Assembly (NCBI GenBank): GCA_902799875.1
Contig: CADCCH010000005.1
Location: forward strand, 1 to 64,000
Direction: 5' to 3'
Length of the DNA: 64,000 nt
Origin: an uncultured Bacteroidales bacterium
GTDB lineage: Bacteria; Bacteroidota; Bacteroidia; Bacteroidales; Paludibacteraceae
Part shown: positions 25,839 to 35,348 of the stretch, piece after piece
Position numbering within the stretch: the stretch's first letter is position 1
Layout: every line of letters begins with the position of its first letter
Program-made: the position numbers and the translations under genes
Notes under the pieces: model-generated
The model's database searches: none
The model's input: the letters and a program-made list of their open reading frames with translations, nothing else
What the model was told of the DNA's origin: nothing

Positions 25839-26940
25839 AAAATATTTTCTCATAGCAGGCGAGGCGTCGGGAGATTTGCATGCGGCGGCTCTGGTGGAAC
25901 AGATCCGAGCGCGTGACCCGAAAACACAGATAGCAGGACTCGGTGGCGACCGGATGGAAGCCGCCGGGGTACATCTGTACCAGCATATACGGAAGATGGC
26001 GTTTATGGGGTTTGCAGCCGTACTGGCAAACCTCGGTCAGATACGCCGTAATTTCCGTATCGCCCAAGAAGCGCTGCTGCAGGAGAAACCGGACGCACTG
26101 ATCCTGATTGACTATCCGTCTTTTAACCTCAAGATGGCGGCTTTCTGCCGCAAGCACCTGCCGGAGACTAAAATCTACTACTATATCCCACCCAAAGTGT
26201 GGGCCTGGAAGAAAAGGCGTATTCATGCCATCGCCCGACTCTGCGATGAGGTACTGGGTATCTTTCCCTTTGAACCGGCTTTTTATGCCCGATACGGTTA
26301 TACCTGCCGCTATGTCGGCAATCCGACGGCAGAAGAGATGAATCGGATTAATCGGAATAATCAGAATATTCCGATTAATCAGACAATCGCCATTCTCCCG
26401 GGTTCGCGGCCTTCGGAGATCAGTCATTGTCTTCCGCGGATGTTGGAAGCTGCACGACGTTTTCCTGACTACCGCATCATCGTCTGTGCGGCACCGGGGA
26501 TAGAGGATGCTTTCTATACTCCTTCTCTAAACGCACACGACACGCTCACGCGCGACACATACGCGACCGTGCAAACGGCATCGGCGGCAATCGTCAACTC
26601 CGGTACGGCAACGCTCGAGACGGCTTTGTTGGGTTGCCCGCAGGTAGCGGTGTATCATCTGGCGCTGTCGCTTCTAATAGGTATCTTCCGTTGGGCGCAA
26701 CCGCTGATCTTCTCTATTCCGTACTTCACGCTGGTCAATATCATCGCCGGCAAAGAGGTGATCAAGGAGTGTATCGCCGATACGTTTACAGTGGACAAGG
26801 TAGCCGATGAACTGCAACGGATCCTGAGCGACAAGACCTACCAAAAAGAGATGCTCGCGCAATACGAACATCTCTCCTCTGTCTTAGGTTCTTCTGAGGC
26901 TGCATCCACGGCAGCCGATATCATTACAGCATCACGATAA
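25834..26940 (+). CDS. lpxB: Lipid-A-disaccharide synthase, no canonical start codon
   Basis: GT19 enzyme joining UDP-diacylglucosamine and lipid X in lipid A synthesis, on the inner face of the membrane. The family N-terminus KKYFLIAGEASGDLHAAAL is encoded from 25837, and IPPKVWAWKKRRI, FPFEP, VGNP, LPGSRPSEI and NSGTATLETALLG are all present. There is no ATG, GTG or TTG before the conserved part: upstream in frame come ATT (25834), then Lys, Leu, Glu and the glmM stop. TTG at 25876 would delete the conserved AGEASGD. ATT is my best guess for the start. An Asn-rich 9-mer repeat (26338-26382) lies in the linker between the two lobes. Confidence 0.9.
   Translation: MKKYFLIAGEASGDLHAAALVEQIRARDPKTQIAGLGGDRMEAAGVHLYQHIRKMAFMGFAAVLANLGQIRRNFRIAQEALLQEKPDALILIDYPSFNLKMAAFCRKHLPETKIYYYIPPKVWAWKKRRIHAIARLCDEVLGIFPFEPAFYARYGYTCRYVGNPTAEEMNRINRNNQNIPINQTIAILPGSRPSEISHCLPRMLEAARRFPDYRIIVCAAPGIEDAFYTPSLNAHDTLTRDTYATVQTASAAIVNSGTATLETALLGCPQVAVYHLALSLLIGIFRWAQPLIFSIPYFTLVNIIAGKEVIKECIADTFTVDKVADELQRILSDKTYQKEMLAQYEHLSSVLGSSEAASTAADIITASR
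26338..26382 (+). repeat. In-frame 9-mer array in lpxB, core AATCGG/AATCAG
   Basis: Five 9-bp units from ATGAATCGG to ATTAATCAG. They encode tripeptides of the type xN(R/Q) in the lobe linker of LpxB (after VGNPTAEE). Confidence 0.8.
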
Positions 26941-27202
26941 GGGACGCCAGGATATATGGCATTGCCCCCGCCAAGACACCTCGCGACAGGCGCCAGGTGT
27001 CGGTGGTGTAGAACACGAACACCAACGCCAAGTCAGGGAACACACTCACCATCAGTAATTTGTTCAGTACCCCACCCACATCGAACTGGAGGGTCTGTAG
27101 CGGGTACCAAAGATTCATCACATCGATATACGTCAGCCCGAAAGCCGCCGGCAGTATCAGTCCGATAAGGATACCTATCCAGTAACGGTCAAAGCGATCC
27201 AT
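26924..27202 (-). CDS. Small membrane protein of unknown function
   Basis: About 92 aa from the ATG at 27202 (MDRFDRYWIG); an ATG at 27217 in the same frame is also possible. Three hydrophobic stretches (WIGILIGLILPAAFGLTY; LLMVSVFPDLALVFVFY; VLAGAMPYILASLIVML) suggest three membrane passes. It follows surE with an overlap and converges on lpxB, overlapping its 3' end by 17 bp. I do not recognise a family. Confidence 0.68.
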   Translation of the reverse strand: MDRFDRYWIGILIGLILPAAFGLTYIDVMNLWYPLQTLQFDVGGVLNKLLMVSVFPDLALVFVFYTTDTWRLSRGVLAGAMPYILASLIVML

Positions 27203-27932
27203 ACGCCGTCCAATCAATCGTCAGGGGGGTGATAGATAGCAACTGGTGCTCCATCGCCCAAATGTCTGTATCGATGGCCGAGGGTTCGTCGTTGACAAAC
27301 TCCCCGCCTAATTTCCATGCCTTGTCAAAGCCTTCCGGGATCGTCTCCAGCGGCACCAGTTCCTTACTCCAATGACCGATACACTGGCGTGTCCATCGGA
27401 TACCTTCGATCTGACCTACCGGTGCGTTGATGTTATACACCGTCCGCGGTGCGATACCTTCTTCCAGAATATGTTGCGTCACGTCCACCAAGAAGGGTTG
27501 GATCCAGTGCAGGTCCACGTCGAGTTCATGACTGTTGATGGACCAGCCGATGGCCGGAATACCTTTCTCTGCCGCTACGTAGCACGCACCCATCGTACCG
27601 GAGTACATCGCGTTGACCGAAGCATTCGAACCGTGGTTGATACCCGACACGACGAGATCAATCGGTTCATTAGGAAAGAGATGTTCGCGGGCAATCTTGA
27701 TACAATCTGCCGGGGTTCCGTTGGTGACAAACACCTGTGCTCCGTTCAGATCATGCTCCTCGACACGACGCAGGTACATCGGCGTAGCCGCGCTGATCGC
27801 CGCACCGGACCCGCTGCGTGCCCCATCCGGACACACCACGGTCACGCGACCCAAACGGGTCATCTCTTTGGCTAACAGTCGGATACCCGCAGTACCCCAG
27901 CCGTCATCGTTTACAACAAGTATATTGAGCAT
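27189..27932 (-). CDS. surE: 5'/3'-nucleotidase SurE
   Basis: Metal-dependent nucleoside monophosphatase of stationary-phase survival loci. In 247 aa: ILVVNDDGWGTAGI (metal-binding Asp-Asp, residues 4-17), SGSGAAIS, the NGTPADCI loop and SGINHGSNASVNAMYSGTMGA for metal and substrate. The start lies in a heptamer array with the M16 protease stop 14 bp upstream. It shares a minus-strand operon with M16 protease, ftsH and rsfS. Confidence 0.95.
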   Translation of the reverse strand: MLNILVVNDDGWGTAGIRLLAKEMTRLGRVTVVCPDGARSGSGAAISAATPMYLRRVEEHDLNGAQVFVTNGTPADCIKIAREHLFPNEPIDLVVSGINHGSNASVNAMYSGTMGACYVAAEKGIPAIGWSINSHELDVDLHWIQPFLVDVTQHILEEGIAPRTVYNINAPVGQIEGIRWTRQCIGHWSKELVPLETIPEGFDKAWKLGGEFVNDEPSAIDTDIWAMEHQLLSITPLTIDWTAYGSL

Positions 27933-27955
27933 TCAGTATTCAGTTATCAGTTTTC
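27928..27955 (-). repeat. Heptamer array, unit AGTATTC, M16/surE junction
   Basis: Units AGCATTC, AGTATTC, AGTTATC, AGTTTTC. It covers the M16 stop (27947-27949) and the surE start codon. Same unit as 11244-11271. Confidence 0.87.
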
Positions 27956-30754
27956 AGGGAACATAACGACCTCTAACACATTACCGGCTTTGACGAGTTC
28001 CTTGAGGGTCGCCTGTACTGTCTCGGCGGTGATACCTTCGACGGCCGCCTTGTAATCGCGGATGTTGTTGATGCCGTACATATAGTACATGTAGAGTTCC
28101 GAACGCCAGTAGTTGTTTTTCTCCAGGTCTTCCTGGAAGTCCTTGAGCATTGACTCTTTCTCTTTCTGCAGGTCAGAAGCCAATGGTCCGTTTGCGATGA
28201 TCGTATCCACCTCTTCGTGGATGATCTCCATCAGTCGTGCCTGTTTGAGCGGGTCGGTGTCGAACTGCATGATAAGCCCTGCACGCGGGGTCGGAAGGAT
28301 GGTCATATATCCGTAGGTTCCTACACCGTACGAACCGCCTTCGCGTTCGCGGATGGACTCGAGGTAACGGGTACTGAGGATACGACCGATCATTTCCATA
28401 TTCAGTTCATTGGCAATCGTGTACGGCATGTCGTACGAGGTGTACTGGATACGGTTGGAAGCGGTCGTGGTCTCCATCTGACGGCTGAAATAATTCTTCT
28501 GCTGACCTAACGCCACCGTTACATGATGGTCGATCACGCTCTCGTGGCAGTTCTTGTTGGTCTTCAGACCACCCAACCACAGGCAGATCAGCTCCTGCAC
28601 TTTTGCATCCTTGGGATCGATGTTGCCCACGAACGTGAAGGTAAAATCAGCCGGGTTCGCAAAACGTGCTTTGTACACCTCCAGTGCCTTGTCCAGGTTC
28701 ACGCGCTTGAGGGTCGTGGTATCAAAGAGGATCGTACGCTCCGAATGGTTGGTACTCATCATCTGTACCGAGTCAGAGAAGGTGGTCTTGGGGTTCTTGT
28801 CGCGATTAGCCAGTTGGTTATGCATGATACCCATCAGAGTAGCAAACGACTCTTCGTCCCGACGCGGGGCAGTGAAATAGAGATAGGTCAGCTGCAGCAT
28901 CGTCTCGAAGTCTTTGATGGACGACGAGCCGCTGATACGCTCGGTGTTCTCGTTGATGTCCGGACTGACGGAAACGGTTTTACCGGTGAGAGCTTTCTCC
29001 AACTGGGTGTAGTTGAATCGACCGATACCGGAGAAGCCTATAACCGAGGTTGCCAACTGTGCCGACGGCAGGTCGGAGGTCTTGACTTGACTGTAACCGC
29101 CTTTCGAGAAGGCTTGCATCAGGATCTCGTCCGCTTTGAACTCGGTCGGATGGAAAACGACCTTGATACCGTTAGACAGGATCCACTCGGTGGTCTGGAT
29201 GTCTTCGTTGGAGCGGATGGCTTTGATCTTACCCTTATGCGGTGCTTTCTTCACCAGTTCGGTATCCAACTGCTCCTCTTGCGGTGCCTCGATGGCCAGT
29301 TCGCTCTGAGCGGCGAGGGATGCCAAAACCACCTCCTCGTTCGGCAGGTTCACACCCTCTTTCTCCGGACCGGAGATCGCCACGGTTGGGTTATCATGGA
29401 TCAGCGCTTTGGCTAACTCATTGACGGTCTGGAGGGAAACCAAAGGCAGGAAAGCCTGGGTCATCTCATACTCCCACTGGGCACCCGGCATAACCTCACC
29501 GTCCTCGAAATGACGGATGCACTCGCGTGCGAGGGTGATGTTCTTGCGGGTGTTGCGCTCGTTGTAGTATTTCTCCATCTCGTTCAGCTTCTCGGCTTTG
29601 ACGCGCTCCAACTCGGCGTTGGTGAAACCGTAACGGTGCATCTTCTCCAATTGGAAGAGCAGGTCATTGTATGCCTCGGTCTCACGTCCCTCTTTGGGCA
29701 CGACGATGCCGTAGAAAGCATCCATCTTCTTGGCTGCCTCACCGTAGTACGCATACGCACCGGTGAACGAAGCTTTGGGGTCGAGCGTCAGTTCTGTAAA
29801 GCGGTTATTGAGCATGTCGCATGCCAACCCGCGTACCAGACTCAACATGTACTCCTGCGCAGTACCCTGCATCATCTCGGGCAGCTGGTCGAACTTGTAC
29901 TCCAGCATGATCTGACTGCCTTCTGCTTCAGGGTCGGTCACGATAGCCACCAGCGGTTTGTCGTTATGATTGACCGTATAGATAGGACGCTCACCGAAGT
30001 TCGGACGACGCGGCACATCTGCCCAGAGGGCTTGGATCTTCGCTTCGATGGTGTCGACATTGATGTCACCGACCACGATGATCGCCTGGTTGTCCGGACC
30101 GTACCATTTATGGTAGTAGTCACGCAGGGCCTGGTAGTCAAAGTTATTGATAACCGCCGTATCACCGATCACGTCACGCTTCGCGTACTGCGTACCCGGG
30201 TACATCTTCGCGTTCAGTTCTTTCCATATACGGCGACGAGCCGTACGGCCGGTACGCCACTCTTCGAGGATGACACCGCGCTCGGCGTCGATCTCTTCGG
30301 GCAGCAACAGCAGACCGCAGCTCCAGTCGTGCATCACGAGCAGAGCACTATCCACGATACCGGCACGGTAGGTCGGCACGTCCGACAGGCGATACACAGT
30401 CTCGTCGATCGAGGTGTAGGCATTGATGTTGCCACCGAAATTGACACCTACCGACTCGAAGTAATTGATGATACCCTTACCCGGGAAATGTTGGGTGCCG
30501 TTGAAGGCCATATGCTCCAGGAAGTGCGCCAGACCGTTCTGATTATCCTCTTCGAGGATGGCTCCGACGGCTTGGGCGATATGGAACTCGGCCCGTTGCT
30601 TGGGTTGTTCGTTATGACGGATGTAGTACGTCAATCCGTTGTCTAACTTACCGTAGCGGACCTCGGGATCCATCGGCAGTTTCTCCGGCGCTTCTTGCGC
30701 GCAGAGCATCGACGCTACGCAGAGCAGCGCGATGTTAAGCATCAGTTTTCTCAT
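27947..30754 (-). CDS. Secreted M16-family zinc metalloprotease, two-lobed
   Basis: 935 aa from the ATG at 30754; the signal peptide [19 protein letters not shown] places it in the periplasm or outside. The inverted zinc motif HFLEHMAFNG (HxxEH) is in the first lobe, with the distal glutamate probably in the EEIDAERGVILEEW segment. The second lobe begins near residue 540 and lacks the zinc motif, as in pitrilysins. The family degrades peptides; the substrate is unknown. It overlaps ftsH by 20 bp, which fixes the start at MRKLML rather than a longer in-frame start inside ftsH. The C-terminal residue codons and stop lie in a heptamer array. Confidence 0.93.
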   Translation of the reverse strand: MRKLMLNIALLCVASMLCAQEAPEKLPMDPEVRYGKLDNGLTYYIRHNEQPKQRAEFHIAQAVGAILEEDNQNGLAHFLEHMAFNGTQHFPGKGIINYFESVGVNFGGNINAYTSIDETVYRLSDVPTYRAGIVDSALLVMHDWSCGLLLLPEEIDAERGVILEEWRTGRTARRRIWKELNAKMYPGTQYAKRDVIGDTAVINNFDYQALRDYYHKWYGPDNQAIIVVGDINVDTIEAKIQALWADVPRRPNFGERPIYTVNHNDKPLVAIVTDPEAEGSQIMLEYKFDQLPEMMQGTAQEYMLSLVRGLACDMLNNRFTELTLDPKASFTGAYAYYGEAAKKMDAFYGIVVPKEGRETEAYNDLLFQLEKMHRYGFTNAELERVKAEKLNEMEKYYNERNTRKNITLARECIRHFEDGEVMPGAQWEYEMTQAFLPLVSLQTVNELAKALIHDNPTVAISGPEKEGVNLPNEEVVLASLAAQSELAIEAPQEEQLDTELVKKAPHKGKIKAIRSNEDIQTTEWILSNGIKVVFHPTEFKADEILMQAFSKGGYSQVKTSDLPSAQLATSVIGFSGIGRFNYTQLEKALTGKTVSVSPDINENTERISGSSSIKDFETMLQLTYLYFTAPRRDEESFATLMGIMHNQLANRDKNPKTTFSDSVQMMSTNHSERTILFDTTTLKRVNLDKALEVYKARFANPADFTFTFVGNIDPKDAKVQELICLWLGGLKTNKNCHESVIDHHVTVALGQQKNYFSRQMETTTASNRIQYTSYDMPYTIANELNMEMIGRILSTRYLESIREREGGSYGVGTYGYMTILPTPRAGLIMQFDTDPLKQARLMEIIHEEVDTIIANGPLASDLQKEKESMLKDFQEDLEKNNYWRSELYMYYMYGINNIRDYKAAVEGITAETVQATLKELVKAGNVLEVVMFPEN

Positions 30755-32762
30755 TATCTTGCTTCTTTTTACGTGTTCTTTTCTTGGGTTTCTCGGCTTG
30801 AAGCGCTGCATTCGCCTCAAGCAGTTCATCTCCACGGCTCTTCCACGGACGCGGACCGAGGATACGCTCTACGTCCTCCGAAGTGATGACCTCGCGTTCG
30901 ATGAGCAGTTGGGCGATCTGATGATGTCCTTCGGCGTGGTCGGTCAGGATCTGCTTGGCGCGTGCCATCTGGTCGGCGATGATACGTTGCGTCTCCTGGT
31001 CGATGGTGGCCGCCGTCTTATCCGAATAGGGTTTGGTAAAACCGTAGTCGTACCGGCCGGTCGAGTCGTAGAAGCTGACATCTTTGAGTTTGTCGCTCAT
31101 GCCGTAGTACGCCACCATAGCGTAGGCCTGCTTGGTTGCCCGCTCGAGGTCGTTGAGCGCACCGGTCGAGGTCTGCTCGAGGAAGAGTTGCTCGGCAGCA
31201 CGACCGCCGAGCAACGAACAGAGTTCGTCGAGGATGTGGTCCTCGTTAGTCAACTGACGTTCTTCGGGTAAGTACCATGCGGCACCGAGTGCTACACCAC
31301 GCGGCACGATCGTCACTTTGACGAGCGGGTTCGCCCAGCGGAGCATCCAGCTGATGGTCGCATGTCCCGCCTCATGGAAGGCAATCGAGCGTTTCTCCTC
31401 CTCGGTCATGATCTTGTTTTTGCGCTCCAGACCACCGACGATACGATCGACGGCGTCCATGAAGTCCTGCTTACCGATCTTCTTCCGGCTGCCGCGAGCG
31501 GCTATCAATGCTGCTTCGTTACATACATTCGCAATATCTGCACCCGAGAAACCCGGGGTCTGCTTGCTTAAGAAATCGATATCGACCGTCTCGTCTAACT
31601 TGAGGGGACGGAGGTGAACCTGGAAGATCTCCTTGCGTTCCTGGAGGTCTGGCAGTTCGACATGTATCTGTCGGTCAAAACGTCCGGCACGCAGCAGGGC
31701 GGCGTCGAGCACGTCGGCACGGTTGGTAGCAGCGAGGATGATCACGCCGCTGTTCGTCCCGAAACCGTCCATCTCCGTGAGGAGCTGGTTGAGCGTACTC
31801 TCGCGTTCGTCGTTACCGCCGGTCATGACCCCCTTACCGCGGGCACGGCCGATGGCGTCTATCTCATCGATGAAGATGATAGCCGGAGCTTTCTCTTTGG
31901 CCTGACGGAATAGGTCACGGACGCGGCTCGCACCGACACCGACAAACATCTCCACGAAGTCCGAACCGCTCATGGAGAAGAAGGGCACGCCTGCCTCACC
32001 TGCTACGGCTTTGGCGAGCAGGGTCTTTCCGGTACCCGGAGGGCCTACGAGGAGTGCTCCTTTGGGGATTTTGGCACCTATCTCCGTATATTTCTTGGGG
32101 TTCTTGAGAAACTCCACAATCTCCTGCACTTCCTGCTTGGCGCCGTACAAACCGGCTACATCTTCAAAGGTCACTTTGTCCTTTTTCTCGCTGTCGAAGA
32201 GCTGCGCCTGGGCTTTGCCCACACCGAAGATACCTCCGATACCACCGGCACCGCCGATACCGCGGCTCATGTAAATAAAGAAGAACAAAATCAGCGCAAA
32301 AGGCAGGACGTTCATCAAGATGATGTACCAGTAGTCGTGGGACTTGGAATAGGTCACATCAACCGCGGCCTGACCGGCCTCCTTACGCGCGGCGTTGACG
32401 CGTTCGATATATTTGGAGAACTCGTCCATCGAGGGCACTTGCGTGCGCAACACCCCACGGGCACGCTCACCGTCACCCTGCGTACCGAAGACGAGGGTAT
32501 AACTCTGGGGCTTGACCTGGGCTTTGGCCTGCAGGTCGTCCGTCACTTCGATCTTCTCGATGGCTCCGGCTTCGACATAGGCCGTGAGTTTCGTATAACT
32601 GAGTTCCTTACTTGCACCCGCACCCTCTTTGTCACCGAAGAAATAAAAGCCCAGCAGGGCAAAAGCGAGGGTATAGAAGAGGATACTCATCCATCTGCGC
32701 GGTCCCGACGGCTGATTAGGGTTCTGCTGCGGGATGCGCCGTCTGTTTTTATTTTCTGCCAT
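30735..32762 (-). CDS. ftsH: ATP-dependent zinc metalloprotease FtsH
   Basis: Inner-membrane AAA+ protease, 675 aa. Two membrane segments (about 25-42 and 146-164) flank a periplasmic domain. The AAA module has Walker A GPPGTGKT (240-247), Walker [10 protein letters not shown] (about 295-303) and the second region of homology ending RAGRFDRQ. The zinc site is HEAGH (463-467). The lysine-rich C-terminal tail ([13 protein letters not shown]) is typical of Bacteroidota. Upstream rsfS is separated by 30 bp that consist almost only of a CTAATCN heptamer array. Confidence 0.97.
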   Translation of the reverse strand: MAENKNRRRIPQQNPNQPSGPRRWMSILFYTLAFALLGFYFFGDKEGAGASKELSYTKLTAYVEAGAIEKIEVTDDLQAKAQVKPQSYTLVFGTQGDGERARGVLRTQVPSMDEFSKYIERVNAARKEAGQAAVDVTYSKSHDYWYIILMNVLPFALILFFFIYMSRGIGGAGGIGGIFGVGKAQAQLFDSEKKDKVTFEDVAGLYGAKQEVQEIVEFLKNPKKYTEIGAKIPKGALLVGPPGTGKTLLAKAVAGEAGVPFFSMSGSDFVEMFVGVGASRVRDLFRQAKEKAPAIIFIDEIDAIGRARGKGVMTGGNDERESTLNQLLTEMDGFGTNSGVIILAATNRADVLDAALLRAGRFDRQIHVELPDLQERKEIFQVHLRPLKLDETVDIDFLSKQTPGFSGADIANVCNEAALIAARGSRKKIGKQDFMDAVDRIVGGLERKNKIMTEEEKRSIAFHEAGHATISWMLRWANPLVKVTIVPRGVALGAAWYLPEERQLTNEDHILDELCSLLGGRAAEQLFLEQTSTGALNDLERATKQAYAMVAYYGMSDKLKDVSFYDSTGRYDYGFTKPYSDKTAATIDQETQRIIADQMARAKQILTDHAEGHHQIAQLLIEREVITSEDVERILGPRPWKSRGDELLEANAALQAEKPKKRTRKKKQDNEKTDA

Positions 32763-32766
32763 AAAT

Positions 32767-32794
32767 CTAATCGCTAATCACTAATCGCTAATCT
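32767..32794 (-). repeat. Heptamer array, unit CTAATCN (NGATTAG on coding strand), rsfS/ftsH junction
   Basis: Four perfectly phased units CTAATCG, CTAATCA, CTAATCG, CTAATCT fill the 30-bp gap between ftsH and rsfS. The rsfS stop overlaps the last bases. Same unit family as 23372-23415 and 40312-40346, in opposite orientation. Confidence 0.9.
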
Positions 32795-33158
32795 ATAAAA
32801 TTTCCGGCAACTCGGTAATTTTGCCGTCCGCCCATAAATGTTCGATATCGTAGAACGCACGCGGCTCACGCTGCATGACGTGAACAAAAATCGTGCCGTA
32901 GTCCATCGCGATCCACTCGGCGTTCTCCTGTCCGGCAACGGAGAGGGGGTGTACGTGGGTGTTGGTACGCACGAAATCATCTATCTCGTCGGCGATGGAA
33001 GACACCTGGGTGTTACTCTGTCCTTCGCAGATAATCATCATCTCCACCGGTGCCTCTTTGATCTTCTTCAGATCGATGGTCACAATCCGCTGTCCTTTAC
33101 GGTTCCGGATACCTTCGATAATCGTATCCGCCAATTTCTTAGTCGTAATTTCTTTCAT
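32793..33158 (-). CDS. rsfS: Ribosomal silencing factor
   Basis: 121 aa. Binds uL14 of the large subunit and blocks subunit joining in slow growth. Family marks: TIDLKKIKEAPVEMMIICEGQS, QVSSIADEIDD, NAEWIAMDYGTIFVHVM and FYDIEHLWAD. It heads a minus-strand operon (rsfS, ftsH, M16, surE, small membrane protein) with the promoter at 33193-33224. Confidence 0.95.
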   Translation of the reverse strand: MKEITTKKLADTIIEGIRNRKGQRIVTIDLKKIKEAPVEMMIICEGQSNTQVSSIADEIDDFVRTNTHVHPLSVAGQENAEWIAMDYGTIFVHVMQREPRAFYDIEHLWADGKITELPEIL

Positions 33159-33192
33159 ATATATTTTTTGCCTAATATTCCAATTTCGGGCG

Positions 33193-33224
33193 CAAAGATA
33201 CTGCTTTTTTTTGACATACGCAAA
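33193..33224 (-). promoter_or_regulatory. Promoter of the rsfS-ftsH operon
   Basis: Minus strand: TTTG (33221-33224, extended TTTGCGTATG), 20 bp, TATCTTTG (33193-33200). The start codon is 34 bp downstream. Confidence 0.72.
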
Positions 33225-33462
33225 TAAAAAGATATAAACAAAAAGTATATATATACTACGTATATATATATAGTAAAAGCAAAAAAATGTTAAAAATAGT
33301 GTTTTATCTTATGGGTATCCTATGGTTATTGTATGGGTATCCTATGGAGCGCATAGTCATTTCTTCTTGATTTGATTATTATTGGATGTTAAGGAATATG
33401 AAGGGCTGAAGGAGGAGAGCGATGGGTAAAAAGACAAAAAAGAAGGAAAAAACGCGCGCGGG
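33225..33462. other. Non-coding interval between divergent operons
   Basis: The gene-free stretch from 33159 to 33536 holds two promoters and, between them, a very AT-rich alternating tract with dyad symmetry (33244-33275, TATATATA on both sides of CTACGTA), a 16-bp direct repeat (33310-33325 and 33332-33347) and a purine-rich segment. I see no reading frame, RNA gene or DnaA-box cluster that I would defend. Confidence 0.5.
33310..33347. repeat. Direct repeat of TATGGGTATCCTATGG, two perfect copies
   Basis: Copies at 33310-33325 and 33332-33347, separated by 6 bp. Each copy is itself nearly palindromic around GGTATCC. Confidence 0.85.
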
Positions 33463-33494
33463 CTTGCGTATGTCAAAAAATTGTTGTAACTTTG
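33463..33494 (+). promoter_or_regulatory. Promoter of the SLC13 transporter operon
   Basis: CTTG (33463-33466, extended CTTGCGTATG), 20 bp, TAACTTTG (33487-33494). The start codon is 42 bp downstream. Confidence 0.72.
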
Positions 33495-33536
33495 CGCCCG
33501 ATTTTGTGCAAAGAAAGATAGAATAGAGAATTGGAA

Positions 33537-35342
33537 ATGAATGCGGTAGAATTCTTGGGTTTGGGGTTGGATGCATGGATCACGATCGTGACGGTGTTGG
33601 CGATGTTCAGCGTGCTGCTGTTCACGCGTATCCGTTCGGACGTGGTGTTTTTGAGTGCCGTAGGTATCCTGTACGTGACCGGTGTGTTAGACGCCAAGGA
33701 GACGCTGTCGGGTATCAGTCAGACGTCCGTAGCGGTGGTAGGAGTGCTGTTTGTGGTGATAGCGGGTCTGATGCACACGGGTGTGCTGCAATGGATCGTG
33801 AAGCATTTGTTAGGTACGCCGAAGAACTACTGGAAATCGGTGCTACGGCTGATGTTACCGGTAGCGGCGCTGAGTTCGTTCCTGAGTAACACGACGGTGG
33901 TGGCGCTGTTTGTGAACATTGTGAAGATGTGGTCGAAGAAACTCGGTATCTCGCCGTCGAAGCTGCTGATTCCGCTGAGTTACGCGTCGGGTATGGGTGG
34001 CGTATGTACGTTGATCGGTACGCCTCCGAACCTGATCATCAGCGGCTTGTATGAAGAGAAAACAGGCGAGGCGATGAATATTTTAGCGACGATGATCCCG
34101 GGTTTGTTCTGTCTGGCGGTCGGTGTACTGAGTATCATCGCGTTGCGTAAGTTGCTGCCGGAGCGCAAGGCACCGGAAGAGGCCTTCGAGAGCACAGGCG
34201 ATTATACGGTGGAGATGTTAGTTCCTTCGGACAACAAACATATCGGCATGACGATCGGTGAGTTAGGGCTGAACAGCGTGCAAGGCGGCAGTCTGATAGA
34301 GATCCGGCATTTCGATGACGAGAAGATCGTGTCGCCGGTGCCGGACGACGAGCCGTTGATGGGGGGTGACCGGTTGGTGTATGCAGGTCAGATAGGCGAT
34401 CTGCTGGAGTTGGAGCAATCGCACGGATTGGTGAACGCCGATCATCCTGTTTTCCATTACGAGGACGCGCCGAAGGGCACGCACACGCTGCGCACGGCGT
34501 ATATCAATTTCGGCAGTAATCTGATCGGTACAACGATGGGTGCGAACGGTTTTGAGAAAGAGCATCAGGTGACCTTAGTGGCAGTGAGTCGTCGCGGCAG
34601 TCGTATCGAAGAGTCGCCGCGGGAGGTGGTACTGAAAGCCGGTGATACGCTGCTGTTGGAGAGTGTGAACGAACTGAAAGCAGACACGAAGGCGATGAGC
34701 CGGGATCTGCATTTCTTTGAGTCCGAAGATATCCCGAACATAGGCTGGCAGACGTTTGTATCGAGTGCGGTGATGATTGCGATGGTGGCACTGTCGGCTT
34801 TAGGCGTGATGCCGTTGCTGCAATGTGCGGTGTGGGCGGTGTTTGCAATGTTGCTCTTCCGCTGCTGCACGCCGGAACAGGCGATGCGTTCGATCAACTG
34901 GGATATTCTGATGATCTTCGCTTGCAGTGCGGTGCTCGGTGTAGCGATTCAGAAGACGGGTATCGCGGAACGGATGGCGACGGGTATCCTGGATATATGC
35001 GGTACGAATCCGATTGTGGTGATGACGGCGATCTGTCTGGCAGGTACGTTCATCACAGAGTTTATCTCGAACACAGCCGCGGGTGCGATGTTCTTCCCGA
35101 TCATGTACGAGGCGGCAGAGAAATTGGGTTATGAACCGTACCCGTTCCTGATTGCGCTGATGATTGCGGTGAGCAGCAGTTTTGCGACGCCGATCGGTTC
35201 ACCGACGCATATGTTGGTCTATGGTCCGGGTGGTTACCGGTTCAGCGATTTCCTGAAGATCGGTCTGCTGATGAACCTGATTATACTGGCGGCGAATATA
35301 TTGATTGTGAACCTGGTGTATCCGTTGACACCGCTACCTTGA
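33537..35342 (+). CDS. SLC13/DASS-family transporter with two TrkA-C domains
   Basis: 601 aa, inner-membrane sodium-coupled anion or dicarboxylate transporter. The first half has hairpin motif SNTTVVALFVNIV and IGTPPNLIISGL; the centre (about 210-390) holds two RCK/TrkA-C regulatory domains; the second half repeats the motif as SNTAAGAMFFPI and GSPTHMLVYGPGGY. This layout is typical of bacterial SLC13 permeases annotated for sulphate or dicarboxylates; the substrate cannot be read from the sequence. The ATG at 33537 is used; a TTG two codons earlier is possible. Confidence 0.92.
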   Translation: MNAVEFLGLGLDAWITIVTVLAMFSVLLFTRIRSDVVFLSAVGILYVTGVLDAKETLSGISQTSVAVVGVLFVVIAGLMHTGVLQWIVKHLLGTPKNYWKSVLRLMLPVAALSSFLSNTTVVALFVNIVKMWSKKLGISPSKLLIPLSYASGMGGVCTLIGTPPNLIISGLYEEKTGEAMNILATMIPGLFCLAVGVLSIIALRKLLPERKAPEEAFESTGDYTVEMLVPSDNKHIGMTIGELGLNSVQGGSLIEIRHFDDEKIVSPVPDDEPLMGGDRLVYAGQIGDLLELEQSHGLVNADHPVFHYEDAPKGTHTLRTAYINFGSNLIGTTMGANGFEKEHQVTLVAVSRRGSRIEESPREVVLKAGDTLLLESVNELKADTKAMSRDLHFFESEDIPNIGWQTFVSSAVMIAMVALSALGVMPLLQCAVWAVFAMLLFRCCTPEQAMRSINWDILMIFACSAVLGVAIQKTGIAERMATGILDICGTNPIVVMTAICLAGTFITEFISNTAAGAMFFPIMYEAAEKLGYEPYPFLIALMIAVSSSFATPIGSPTHMLVYGPGGYRFSDFLKIGLLMNLIILAANILIVNLVYPLTPLP

Positions 35343-35348
35343 TAGAAG

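Noticed and set aside
29510..30646. 378-codon open frame opposite the M16 protease
   Set aside because: The HxxEH protease on the other strand is certain; the shadow has no motif.
33244..33275. AT-rich dyad as a replication origin
   Set aside because: No DnaA-box cluster, no dnaA/dnaN nearby; alternating TA tract alone is not evidence.
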